From Desulfarculus sp. (lineage in GTDB: Bacteria > Desulfobacterota > Desulfarculia > Desulfarculales > Desulfarculaceae), in assembly GCA_016208115.1 (NCBI GenBank), contig JACQYR010000115.1, positions 1-49,338 of the forward strand: DNA of 49,338 nt, given 5' to 3'. The translations under genes were made by a program, and so were the position numbers. The notes under the pieces are model-generated. The model was given only the letters and a program-made list of their open reading frames with translations. It ran no database searches and was not told the DNA's origin. Positions 26,257-34,847 of the stretch are shown here, one piece after another; within the stretch, counting starts at the first letter, position 1, and each line of letters opens with the position of its first letter.

Positions 26257-27133
26257 GGCCAGCCCCTCCCCCGGGCTCGGGACCGCGCAAGAGGCTGGTG
26301 ATGCCCAGGAGAATCACAAAGCCGGCCATGAAGACCAGCCAGCCCACGAAGTCGTGGGTGGCCCCCTTTATCACCGCCTCGCCCAGGCGCTCGGCCAGCA
26401 CCCCGGTGATCAGCACGCGCAGGGCGTTGGCCAGCATGGCCACTGGCGGGACCAGGGCCACCAGGAGCACCTGGCGCCAGCGGCTGGCCAGCATAAGGTG
26501 GGCCAGGATCACCCCCACGGCCAAGAGGGAGATGAGGCTGCGGATGCCCGAGCAGGCGTCCACCACGTCCATGACCACCGAGGGCAAGTGGATGACGTTG
26601 CCCTCCACCAAGACCGGGTAGCCCAAGAGGCGCAGGCCCCAGCCAGCCAGGGACGCGGCCAGCAGGCGCAGAGGGAAGGCCACCGAGTCGTAGACCACGT
26701 AGGGCAGGGGCACCATCAGGACCAGGTAGGCTACCGGGAATAGCAGGCGCCTGGCCCAGGCCCAGCCCCAGTAGGTCAGCAGCAGTCCCCACAGCACGGG
26801 CAACAGGCTGATGCGGCGCAAAAAGAACTCCTGGGCCAACTGCCCCACCAAGAGCACCAAGAGGCCGGCGGCCAGCACCAATAGGCCCCAGGCGCAGGGT
26901 CCTTGGGGCAAGGCCAGGAGGCTTTCGCGCTCCCGCCAGACCAGCCAGGCGCTGACCAAGGGCACCATGAAGCCGTGGGAGTAGTTGGGGTCGGTCCACC
27001 AGTTCTTGGCCATGGAGGCCAGGTGGGGGACGTAGATCCACAAGAGCAGGCCCCCCACCAGGCAGCAGGCCGCCAGCAGGGCCGGGCCGGGGCGCGCGGG
27101 GTGGCCGCCATGGTCGTGAGCGGTGGAACTCAC
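26246..27133 (-). CDS. xrtA: Exosortase (EpsH/XrtA-type)
   Basis: A 295-residue polytopic protein with about eight helices. The start is GTG 27133, overlapping the upstream stop by 4 bases (GTGA). The catalytic triad proposed for exosortases is visible: Cys194 in VVDACSGIRSL, Arg239 in ANALRVLIT and His260 in THDFVGW. Exosortases are thought to cut and transfer PEP-CTERM-tagged proteins at the periplasmic face of the inner membrane, linked to EPS biosynthesis. The assignment to the XrtA subtype rests mainly on the gene neighbourhood. No PEP-CTERM substrate is encoded in this window. Confidence 0.93.
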   Translation of the reverse strand: MSSTAHDHGGHPARPGPALLAACCLVGGLLLWIYVPHLASMAKNWWTDPNYSHGFMVPLVSAWLVWRERESLLALPQGPCAWGLLVLAAGLLVLLVGQLAQEFFLRRISLLPVLWGLLLTYWGWAWARRLLFPVAYLVLMVPLPYVVYDSVAFPLRLLAASLAGWGLRLLGYPVLVEGNVIHLPSVVMDVVDACSGIRSLISLLAVGVILAHLMLASRWRQVLLVALVPPVAMLANALRVLITGVLAERLGEAVIKGATHDFVGWLVFMAGFVILLGITSLLRGPEPGGGAGHGK

Positions 27134-28587
27134 AGGCCACCTCCGCCGAAAAGCATGATCCTGGCGGTCTGCACCAGGATCATCACGTCCATGCTGAAGC
27201 TGGAGTGCTTGATGTAGTAGAGGTCATAGTTGAGCTTCTCCAGGGCCGCGGCCTCGGAGGAGCCATAGGGATAGCAGACCTGGGCCCAGCCGGTGATGCC
27301 CGGCTTGACGTTGTGGCGCTCGCTGTAATAGGGCAGGCGGGCGGTGAGCCTCTCCACGAACAGAGGGCGCTCGGGCCGTGGCCCCACGAAGCTCATGTCG
27401 CCCCTAAGCACGTTCCACATCTGGGGTATTTCGTCTAGGCGCGACTTGCGCAAGAAACGCCCCACGCGGGTGACGCGGGCGTCGCCGGCCGTGGCCCACA
27501 CCGGCCCGGTGTCCTTCTCGGCGTCCTCGACCATGGTGCGGAACTTGAGTATCTCGAAGACCCGGCCGTACTGACCCACCCGCGCCTGGCGGTAGATGAT
27601 CTTGCCCCGGCTGTCCAGGCGCACGGCCAGGGCGGTGAGCGCGGTGAGCGGCAGGGCCAGCAAAAGCCCCAGGGCGCTCAGGCCGATGTCCACGCCCCGC
27701 TTGCTCAGCTTCCTCAGCTCGTTGGTCTTGAAGCCCGGAGAAAAGATGAGCCAACTGGGCCGGATGTGGTCGGCCAGGATGCGGCCGGAGATGGTCTCTA
27801 AAAAGTCCTCGCCGCCCAGGATGGGCACTCCCAGCATGCGGCAGCGCAGCAGCTCCTCCAGGGGCATGCGGGTGCGTTTCTCGCCCATGGCCACCACCAC
27901 CAGGTTGGCCTGGTGGTGGCGTATCAGGCCCACCAGCTCGCTGGGGTCCCGGCGCAGGTCGGCCTTGAGCAGGTTGGCCCAGACCTCCAGCAGGTCCATC
28001 GGCGGCGCGCCCGGGGGCGCCCCCTCGGCCTCCCGGCAGGCAAGGGCCTCCTGGCCGCCGGGCGAGGGGTCCACGATGCAGACTATGTTGTAGATGTTGT
28101 CGGAGCGGCTGACGACTTCCTCCAGGATGGAGTCGGCCAGGTTGCCCGAGCCCAACAGGAGCACCTTGGTGGCCAGCAGGCGCTGCCGCAAGGCCCAGCC
28201 GTATAGCCCGCGCCAGATGAGGGTGAGCAGGGTGATGATGAAAAAGCCCAGCACCAGGACGCCGCGGCCCAGGAACAGGCGGGGGAAGATGTAGTAGACC
28301 ACGGCCATGGCTAAAGTGCCCACGGCCATGGCCTGGATCAGCCTGGTCACGGTCCACATGAAGGGGCGGGCGACCCGGAAGTTGTGCAGATCGAAGTAGT
28401 AGAAGGTGAACTGCAACACCATGGGCACCACCACGATGCGGTGCCAGGAGTAGCGCCAGGTGAATATCTCGGTGAAGCTGCCGGTGCGGAAATACACGGC
28501 CAGCAGGGTGCCCAGGCCCATGAGCAGCGACTCGCCCAGGAGAAAGGCGATCAGGTAGGGCGAGGGGCGGCTGGAGGGCACCTGCAT
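27130..28587 (-). CDS. Polyprenyl glycosylphosphotransferase (initiating sugar transferase)
   Basis: A 485-residue protein that starts EPS repeat-unit synthesis by moving a sugar-1-phosphate to undecaprenyl phosphate. About four N-terminal helices are followed by a nucleotide-binding-like domain (KVLLLGSGNLADSILEEVV), a fifth helix (VDIGLSALGLLLALPLTALTAL, residues given by its ends) and the cytoplasmic catalytic domain with IYRQARVGQ, FEILKFRTM and LDEIPQMWNVLRGDMSFVGPRPE. This matches the PEP-CTERM-associated family (TIGR03013-like, from memory). ATG 28587 lies 7 bases after the upstream stop; a GTG at 28620 is the alternative. Confidence 0.93.
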   Translation of the reverse strand: MQVPSSRPSPYLIAFLLGESLLMGLGTLLAVYFRTGSFTEIFTWRYSWHRIVVVPMVLQFTFYYFDLHNFRVARPFMWTVTRLIQAMAVGTLAMAVVYYIFPRLFLGRGVLVLGFFIITLLTLIWRGLYGWALRQRLLATKVLLLGSGNLADSILEEVVSRSDNIYNIVCIVDPSPGGQEALACREAEGAPPGAPPMDLLEVWANLLKADLRRDPSELVGLIRHHQANLVVVAMGEKRTRMPLEELLRCRMLGVPILGGEDFLETISGRILADHIRPSWLIFSPGFKTNELRKLSKRGVDIGLSALGLLLALPLTALTALAVRLDSRGKIIYRQARVGQYGRVFEILKFRTMVEDAEKDTGPVWATAGDARVTRVGRFLRKSRLDEIPQMWNVLRGDMSFVGPRPERPLFVERLTARLPYYSERHNVKPGITGWAQVCYPYGSSEAAALEKLNYDLYYIKHSSFSMDVMILVQTARIMLFGGGGL

Positions 28588-28594
28588 CTTTGGC

Positions 28595-29428
28595 TCATGC
28601 CTCCATTTCGGTGGACCCACCCACGGCCGTGGCGTCGGACACGGCGCCCAACATGTCGTTCATGACCACGCCCACGATCTTTTCCTCGGGCAGGGCGCGC
28701 AGGCCGCGCAAGGCCAGCTCGCGGTCGGTCTCGCCGCATAGCACCACGTAGACGATGCCCTCCACCATGCGCGCCAGCACCGCCGGGTCGTCGAAGGCCT
28801 GCACCGGGGGCGTGTCCAGGATGATGTAGCGGTCCTTGTAGCGGGCGCGCAGCTCGGTGAGCAGGCCGGCCATCTTGTCGGTGGCCAGTATCTCGGCCGA
28901 GCGCTGGCTGGGGCTGCCGGCGGGAATGACGGTGAGCTTGTCCACCGGGGTGCGGTGGATGATGTCCGGCACCGGCAGGTCCTGCTCCAGGAAGTCGGTC
29001 AGTCCCGGTTGGCGGGGCACCTGCAAGAGGTTGTGCATCACTGGGTCGGTGAGGTGGCAGTCCAGCACCATCACGAACTGTTGCATGCCGCGCGCGAAGC
29101 TGACGGCCAGGTTGGCGGTCAGCAGGCTGCGCCCCTCGCGGGGGGCGGCGCTGGCGATCATGATGGTGCGCGGCGGCTCGCCGTGGAAGGGGAAGAGCAA
29201 CTGGGAGCGCAGGATGTCAATGCGCTTGGCCTCGGGGCTGCCCGGGGCGTAGAGGCTCACCAGGCGCTCCTGGTCCTGCTCGTCGTAGTAGTCATCGCGC
29301 AGTGGCTCGTAGTGCGGCGGGGCCTGGGAGGCGGCGGGGGGCTGCGACGGGCGCTGGCGCGCCTCGCTGGCCGCCCCGCCGGGGGCGTCAGGGGCCGAGC
29401 GCTTCATCAGGTCAGTCATTTTGCCCAT
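28595..29428 (-). CDS. CpsD/TyrK-like ATPase of the exosortase locus with altered Walker A
   Basis: A 277-residue protein. ATG 29428 is fixed by a near-perfect AAAGGAGG with 6-7-base spacing, and it overlaps the ATPase gene by 17 bases. The fold matches bacterial tyrosine kinases of the Wzc/CpsD/TIGR03018 type: Walker A', VMVLDCHLTDPVMH, and Walker B, YIILDTPPVQAF, are present. The Walker A loop, however, reads SAAPREGRSLL, with Arg97 for the usual Gly and Arg100 for the invariant Lys. No tyrosine cluster is seen at the C-terminus, while the N-terminus has DDYYDEQ. ATP hydrolysis and autophosphorylation are therefore doubtful; a regulatory partner of Wzz is possible. Confidence 0.85.
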   Translation of the reverse strand: MGKMTDLMKRSAPDAPGGAASEARQRPSQPPAASQAPPHYEPLRDDYYDEQDQERLVSLYAPGSPEAKRIDILRSQLLFPFHGEPPRTIMIASAAPREGRSLLTANLAVSFARGMQQFVMVLDCHLTDPVMHNLLQVPRQPGLTDFLEQDLPVPDIIHRTPVDKLTVIPAGSPSQRSAEILATDKMAGLLTELRARYKDRYIILDTPPVQAFDDPAVLARMVEGIVYVVLCGETDRELALRGLRALPEEKIVGVVMNDMLGAVSDATAVGGSTEMEA

Positions 29429-30875
29429 GGCGGCCCTCCTTTGGCGTGATGGCGATGTTGGCCGCCTTGAGGGTCGGCCCCCAGTCCAGGGGTCCCTCCT
29501 TGGCCTTGGGGGCGGCCTTGGCCACCTCGGGCAGGGCGTCGGGTATCTCGATGCTGGGGCCGGCCAGACGGTGGCGCACCTTGGGCCAGAGCTTCTTGGC
29601 CGCGGCATAGCCGCCCAAGAGCAGGCTCAGGAGCACCACCAGCACCAGGATGCGCTTGAACAGGCTGCCAGGGGCCTCCCGGGACAGGCTGGCGGCGAAG
29701 CGCGACAGGAGGCCGCGCCGGGGGGCCACGGAGCGCGCGGAGGTCAGGTCGTACTCGTCGGGGGGCTCCTGGCGGGGCTCGGGCCGGGCCGGGCGCCTGG
29801 GCTCGTCCTGGGGCCGGCGGGGGGGCCGGGCCTCGCGAGGCGGTTGGGGCCGGGGTGCCGGTTCCGGTTGGGCGGCCTGGGGCGGCTCGCCCGCCAGCTC
29901 GGCGGCCAGGGCGGCGGTGCGGCTGGCGCCGCTGACGGGCGCGGCTGGCGTGGCCGGCGGCCTGGCCGGCACGGAGGGAGCGGCCGGAGCCGGCTGGGGG
30001 GGCCAGGCCGGCTCCTCCAGCGGGGGAGGGCAGGCCGGGGAAGCCGGCGAGGTGTCCTCGGCCGGCGGCCAGTCCAGCGAAGGGTCCTCGGCGGCGGCCC
30101 GCAGCACGATATCGGCGCCCAGTTGGTGCTGACCCTCGTGAAGGCCCTGCAGCATGGCGTCGTCGCAGACAGAGTTTATCAGACGCGGCACCCCCCGGCT
30201 GACTTGGTGGATGACCGCCAGGGCCTCGGGGTCGAAGATGTCGCGCTGGGCGCCGGCCAGCTTGAGACGCTGGCGCACGTACAGGGCCGTGGCCTCGGCG
30301 TTCAAGGGCTTGAGGGCGTAGGAGCGGTGCAGACGTTGCAACAGGGCGCGGGCGGCCGAGCGTTTGAGCACGCGCACGATCTCCGGCTGGCCCACCAAAA
30401 AGATGTTCAGCACCTTGGGTGAGGAGTTGTCCAGGTTGCCCAACAGGCGCAGCTCCTCCAGCATCTCGGCCGATAGGTCCTGGGCCTCGTCCACCACCAC
30501 CAATATAAGCTTGCCCTCGCGCCGGCAGCGGCCCAGCAATTGGGCCAGGGCCGCCAGGAAGGGACCCTTGCTGGCAAAGGGGCCGTCCAGGCCCAGTTCC
30601 AGGGCCAGTTGGTTGAAGAAGTCCAGGGGCACCAGCTTGGGGTTGGTCACCACCGCCGAGAGCACCCGGTCACCCATCTCGCGCAAGAGAGCGATGATGA
30701 GGGTGGTCTTGCCCACGCCCGGCTCGCCGACCACCAGGGCCCAGCCCTCCTGCTGGTCAATGGCGTAGACCAGGGTGGCCAGGGCTTCCTGATGCTCCTC
30801 CATGAGCACCAGGAAACGGGGGCTGGGCTCGGCGGCGAAAGGTTTTTCCTTCAGCCCGTAGAAGTCGGTGTACAT
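29412..30875 (-). CDS. Exosortase-associated AAA ATPase (ExeA-like) with Pro-rich linker and membrane anchor
   Basis: A 487-residue protein. MYTDFYGLKEKPF is the typical ExeA/TIGR03015 N-terminus. Walker A is GEPGVGKTT at residues 50-58 and Walker B is LILVVVDEAQ ending near residue 131; SRGVPRLINSVCDDAML is the sensor-2 region. Residues about 270-385 are proline-, alanine- and arginine-rich. A single helix near 412-430 (ILVLVVLLSLLLGGYAA) then anchors a short C-terminal tail, probably periplasmic. The family is a constant partner in exosortase EPS operons and may energise or organise the export complex. Start ATG 30875 is 4 bases after the Wzz-like stop. Confidence 0.9.
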   Translation of the reverse strand: MYTDFYGLKEKPFAAEPSPRFLVLMEEHQEALATLVYAIDQQEGWALVVGEPGVGKTTLIIALLREMGDRVLSAVVTNPKLVPLDFFNQLALELGLDGPFASKGPFLAALAQLLGRCRREGKLILVVVDEAQDLSAEMLEELRLLGNLDNSSPKVLNIFLVGQPEIVRVLKRSAARALLQRLHRSYALKPLNAEATALYVRQRLKLAGAQRDIFDPEALAVIHQVSRGVPRLINSVCDDAMLQGLHEGQHQLGADIVLRAAAEDPSLDWPPAEDTSPASPACPPPLEEPAWPPQPAPAAPSVPARPPATPAAPVSGASRTAALAAELAGEPPQAAQPEPAPRPQPPREARPPRRPQDEPRRPARPEPRQEPPDEYDLTSARSVAPRRGLLSRFAASLSREAPGSLFKRILVLVVLLSLLLGGYAAAKKLWPKVRHRLAGPSIEIPDALPEVAKAAPKAKEGPLDWGPTLKAANIAITPKEGRHGQND

Positions 30876-30879
30876 CGGC

Positions 30880-32559
30880 TTAGGTCACCAGGTGAAAGAA
30901 TTTGAAGATTTTTAGAAAGATGTTCTTGAAGGCCTGCGCCCGGCCCGTGACCAATATGCCCACCATGCCCAAGAGGACGAGGAAGTAGGCCCCGTAGCAG
31001 GTGGCCACCAGGCTGGTCCAGAAGCGCTTGCGGTTGCGCTCGGCGGCGGTGGTCAGGGGGGGGATGACCACCAGCACCGGGAAGTTGCCCTGGCGCTCCA
31101 ACTGCCCCACCGAGGTGAAGGAGGTGTCCAGGAAGTTTAGGCCCAGGGACAGGCCCAGGGCCAGGGCCAGGCCCAGGCCCAGGCTGGCGGGCAGGGCGCG
31201 CTTGACGCTGGGGCGGAAGGGGGCGTCGGGTACCTCGGCCGGGTCCACCACCTCGAACTGCTCGCCGCGCTGGGTGCGCTCCAGGTTGGCCGAGAGGTTG
31301 GCGTCCAGGGTTTTGCCCTACAGCTTCTCGAAGGCTATCTTGAGGGCCTCGTAACCGCGGGTCAGCTCGATGAGCCGCTCGGCCACCGCCGGGCCGTTCT
31401 CGATGCGCTTGCGCACCTGCTCGATCTCGGAGGCCACCTCGGCCCGCTCCTGGATGACCGCGTCTATGCGGGCCTGGTGCTCGCGGATGCGTGTGGCGAT
31501 GCGCTCGCGGCTCTGGCGCACCGAGTCCAGGGCCACCGATTCGGCGTCCTTGTCGGCGGTCTCGGAGGGCTGGATGCCCTTGGCCAGCATGGCGGCGGCC
31601 TTCTGGGCGTTTTTTTCGGCCTCGGTGGCCTCGGCCTTGGCCAGGTGGGTCTTGAGGCGCAGGATGTCGGGGTGGTCCTCGGTGTAGATGACCAACAGCC
31701 GCTCCAGCTCGCTACGGATGGCCTTGGAGGTGGTCTCCTCCTGGTTCTTGGCGCCGATGCCGCCACCGCCACCGCCCTGGCGGCGCTGCAACTCCTCGCG
31801 GTGCAGCTTGAGCTGCTCCTCCCGGAACTGCTCGGTGCCCAGCTCCTTCTCCAGGCCGTCCAGGCGGGTGCGCTCGCCCTGCAGGATGCCGCTGAGCTGC
31901 ACGTCCTTGTTCTGAAACTGGCCGATGATGAAGAGGTTTTTCTCCTGGGCCTCGGGCAGTTCCTGGAGGTGGCGCTCCTTGAACTCGGTGATCTTGGCCT
32001 CCCACTCCTGCAACTGGCCCTTCATGCGCTCCATTTCCCGAGACAGGAAGCGCGCCGTGCCCACGGCGTCCTCCTCGCGGATACGCAGGTTGCTGTCCAC
32101 GAAGAAGGCGGCCAAGGCGTTGGCCACCGCGGCCACGGTCTGGGGGTCGAAGTAGAGAAACTCGATGGTGAAGTAGTTCTTCTGCGAGATCTTGATGCTG
32201 ATGTCCTTGCGCATCAACTGGGCCAGCTCGTCGGGGGCCAGCTTGTCTTTCATCTGGGGATAGAGGTTGAAGCGCTCGATGATCTCCATCAAGCGGCTGC
32301 GGCTCAAGACCTGCTGGGTGATGATCTGCAGGCGCTCCTGGATCTTGGTGGTGACCGTGGCCTGCACCAGCTCAGTGGGCACCTTCTGGGGCTGCACCAG
32401 GACCAGGCAAGAGGCCTGGTACATGGGCGGCCAGAACAGGCAGTAGGCCACGCCCACGGTGAGCACGGTGAGAAAGATGGTGGCCGAGAGCACCGCCCGC
32501 CGCTTGATGATGAACAGGTACTTGCGTATGTCTATGGTTGGGGTGGCTTGCGTGGCCAT
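30880..32559 (-). pseudogene. Wzz-like chain-length determinant with an in-frame amber codon
   Basis: The frame spans 559 codons from ATG 32559 but contains TAG at 31318-31320 (codon 414). Both sides are in the same frame and match one family: N-terminal helix (LSATIFLTVLTVGVAY), a long coiled-coil periplasmic domain (LQEWEAKITEFKERHLQE and SRERIATRIREHQAR), then FEKL-amber-GKTLDANLSANLE, QRGEQFEVVDPAEVPDAPF, and two C-terminal helices (SLGLGLALALGLSLGL, AYFLVLLGMVGILV). Termination at the amber would give 413 residues without the second membrane anchor. The family (TIGR03007-like, from memory) controls EPS chain length. CAG to TAG is a one-base change, so error, mutation or readthrough are all possible. 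Confidence 0.85.
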
Positions 32560-32563
32560 GTTT

Positions 32564-33934
32564 CTACCACCTGAAAGGCAGTTCGTAATCCATCGAGAGG
32601 ACCACCCGGTTCTGTTCCAGGTTGTCGGTGTCGTTTTCGCTGTAGCGCGTCAGGTAGCGGTAGTCCAGCTTGACGCTCCAGTGCTGGGTGAACTGGTAGG
32701 AGGCCAGGCTGTAGAACCGCCAGTACTCGGCGTAGCCCAGGGTGGTGGGGGAGACGCCGGCGCTCTGGTTCTGCTTGTAGTCGTCGCGCACCCAGTCGGC
32801 GCCAAAGCCCAGGCGCCAGCGCTGGGCCGGCCGCACGTCCAGGCTGGCGCTGACCTGTTTGCGGTCCACCAGGCCGGTGTTCTGCCCCAGGCTCTGGTTT
32901 TCGTCCATGGAGGCCAGGGTGGAGATTCTAAACAGCCACAGCTTTTCGCGGTAGGTCAGTTGCAGATTGCCCACGGGGGCGTATTCGCCCGAGGCCGAGT
33001 TGGCGCGCTTTTCGCCCTCCACGTAGGTGACGCCTCCGTAGCCCTCCAGTTCCCATTTGGGGCTAAAGGCCTTTTTGAAGCCCAGGCGGGGGGAGTAGTA
33101 GGTGTAGTCGCGGCCCTGCTGGATACTGCCCACGTCGCTCAAGGAGCGCGAGCCGCCCACCACGGCGCCGGCCCACACCTCATCGTGGGAGTTGAACAGG
33201 TAGGCCAGGCGGGCCTCGGCGGTGCCGCGCTGCACGTCGCTGGAGCGCTCGTAGTCGTCCTGGTCGCCGGTGAGGAACAGGCTGGTCCGGTAGCGGGGGC
33301 TCAGGCGGTAGGTCAGGCCCAGGTCGGCGTGATGGCTGACTTGGTCCTCCAGGGAGGGGTTTTCGTTGCGGGTGATGGCGTAGGAGTAGCCGGCTGTTAA
33401 CTGGCTGCCGCCCGGTCCCAAAAGGCGGGTGACGCGGGCGCCGGTGGTGTTGCGGTCGCGGCGGCCGCTGGCCGGGCGCACCCGCGAAAAGCCGCCGACC
33501 TCGTCTATCTCCTCCTGGTCGAAGCTGGAGGAGAAGGCGTTGTAGGCCTCGAAGGCCCAGATGCGCGTGGGCAAATAGCGCCAGCGGGCGGTGATGTCGC
33601 CGTTCTGGAAGCCGTCGTAGTTGTGCAGGCGGTAGTATTTGTCGAACTGGGCCGAGGCCGACACCTGGAAGAGGTTGTTGGGCTTGCCGGCCTCTAGGGT
33701 GGCGGCCGGCCGCGTGGTGACGAAGCCGTCGCCGCGGCGGGCCTTTTGCTGGCGCACGTTGTCGTCGTAGCCCACGCCAGCGCTGATGCTGGGGGTGAAG
33801 ATGATGCCGGCCCGGGCCGGGGGCGGCGCCAGGGCCGCCAGCATCAGGCAGATCGCCAGCCAAACCAGGCCCCCGCGCCCCCCACCGGGGCGGGACCTGC
33901 CGGCCGCTGCTTGCTGGCTTCTGGTACTGGTCAC
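32564..33934 (-). CDS. Outer-membrane beta-barrel protein of the exosortase EPS system
   Basis: A 456-residue protein, start GTG 33934, overlapping the upstream Wza-like stop by 4 bases (GTGA). A signal peptide (WLAICLMLAALAPPPARAG) is followed by alternating amphipathic strands, for example ISAGVGYDDNV, ARWRYLPTRIWAFEAY, LTAGYSYAITRNENP and SLASYQFTQHWSVKLDYRYL. The C-terminus ends in a terminal Trp (YELPFRW), a typical outer-membrane barrel ending for BAM recognition. It resembles the TIGR03016-like barrel (from memory) of PEP-CTERM/EPS loci and probably forms or assists the outer-membrane exit channel. Confidence 0.85.
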   Translation of the reverse strand: MTSTRSQQAAAGRSRPGGGRGGLVWLAICLMLAALAPPPARAGIIFTPSISAGVGYDDNVRQQKARRGDGFVTTRPAATLEAGKPNNLFQVSASAQFDKYYRLHNYDGFQNGDITARWRYLPTRIWAFEAYNAFSSSFDQEEIDEVGGFSRVRPASGRRDRNTTGARVTRLLGPGGSQLTAGYSYAITRNENPSLEDQVSHHADLGLTYRLSPRYRTSLFLTGDQDDYERSSDVQRGTAEARLAYLFNSHDEVWAGAVVGGSRSLSDVGSIQQGRDYTYYSPRLGFKKAFSPKWELEGYGGVTYVEGEKRANSASGEYAPVGNLQLTYREKLWLFRISTLASMDENQSLGQNTGLVDRKQVSASLDVRPAQRWRLGFGADWVRDDYKQNQSAGVSPTTLGYAEYWRFYSLASYQFTQHWSVKLDYRYLTRYSENDTDNLEQNRVVLSMDYELPFRW

Positions 33935-34509
33935 GGTACGATGATTATGTCCCCGGGTTGTAGCTCCATGTTCTGCATGGGGTTCTTGCCGGCCATCACT
34001 TCTGAGAACTTGACCGGCATGCGCGTCTGATTGACCCCCTTGCCCCTGAGCACCACCACGTCGTCCTTGTTGGCCCAGTCGTTGAACCCCCCGGCGGAGG
34101 CGATGCCCTGCAACACGGTGGTGGCCGACAGCAAGGGATACTCGCCGGCCCTGGTCACGTTGCCCAGCACGCTGAAGGAGTGGCTGCGGGGGTTGTTGAC
34201 TATCACGTAGACCTTGGGCGCGGCGATGTAACGCTCCAGGGACTTGGTGATGGCCTCCTTGAGTTCCATGGGCGTCTGGCCGGCGGCCACCACGTCGTCG
34301 GCCAGGGGCATGGACAGCCGGCCGTCGGGCCGCACCAGCACGTCCCGGCGGGTCAGGGCATCCTCGCGCCAGACCACGATCTCCAGGATGTCGCTGGGAC
34401 CGATACGGTAGGGCTCCAGCATGGCGTCAACGGCCAGGGCGGGCAGGGCCGGGGCCAGCAGACCCATGAAAACCAATAAACTCAGCACAATTTTTTTCAC
34501 AGGCCGCAT
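33931..34509 (-). CDS. Wza-like polysaccharide export protein
   Basis: A 192-residue exported protein. ATG 34509 (MRPVKKIVLSLLVFMGLLAP) gives a clean signal peptide ending PALA; the longer open frame upstream has no signal logic. The poly-export domain starts YRIGPSDILEIVVWRED, continues with VLVRPDGRLSMPL and KVYVIVNNPRSHSFSVLGNV, and a SLBB-type segment GNVTRAGEYPL follows. It is the short form found in exosortase loci (TIGR03027-like, from memory), without the C-terminal outer-membrane helix of E. coli Wza. No lipobox cysteine is present. It is the first gene of the minus-strand EPS operon. Confidence 0.92.
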   Translation of the reverse strand: MRPVKKIVLSLLVFMGLLAPALPALAVDAMLEPYRIGPSDILEIVVWREDALTRRDVLVRPDGRLSMPLADDVVAAGQTPMELKEAITKSLERYIAAPKVYVIVNNPRSHSFSVLGNVTRAGEYPLLSATTVLQGIASAGGFNDWANKDDVVVLRGKGVNQTRMPVKFSEVMAGKNPMQNMELQPGDIIIVP

Positions 34510-34847
34510 CCTCGTCTCAAACCGGCAGCGAACATCGGGGGACAACTCAGCAAGCCTTGTAGGCGATTGCTGTTTTACCTTAGTCCATAGCGGGCTGGGC
34601 CGCAAGCCAAAAATGCTACGAGCCACGCATGGTTGACAACTGTCAGTAATGATTCGCAGGCTTACGACAAGGTGATTTGCTCCCCCTTGCGGCCGTCCGC
34701 CTGGGCTATATTAGGGCCTGGCGGGCGGGTCCCTGGCCTTGGCCGCCTGGCACAGGGGTGAATAACTTATCGGCCGCCGGCGCCGAAGCTTTAATCTTGA
34801 GCCCAAGGCCGGCGTTTCGCCATCGCGGATGTGAGGTTTCATAGGCC
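34510..34847. other. Divergent intergenic region upstream of the EPS operon
   Basis: This 338-base gap separates the Wza-like gene (minus) from the NodB-type deacetylase gene (plus) and is the most AT-rich stretch near the EPS core. Weak sigma-70-like pairs are present: for the minus strand TTGCGG (34600-34605) with TAAGGT (34577-34582) at 17-base spacing; for the plus strand TTGCGG (34687-34692) with TATTAG (34709-34714) at 16. A TGACA-AC-TGTCA inverted repeat (34634-34645) could be an operator. No sigma-54 -24/-12 pair with proper spacing was found. I see no gene here. Confidence 0.4.

Noticed and set aside
30880-31251. Separate small membrane protein starting at GTG 31251
   Set aside because: It is in the same frame as the Wzz-like gene and matches its C-terminal part, so an amber-interrupted gene explains it better.
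31318-31320. Pyrrolysine insertion at the amber codon
   Set aside because: No pyl genes or methylamine methyltransferase context are visible, and Wzz proteins are not known to contain pyrrolysine; a point change is simpler.
34749-34765. TGGCAC as a sigma-54 -24 element upstream of the deacetylase gene
   Set aside because: The -12 GC does not follow at the required distance (TGAAT occurs instead of TTGCA).
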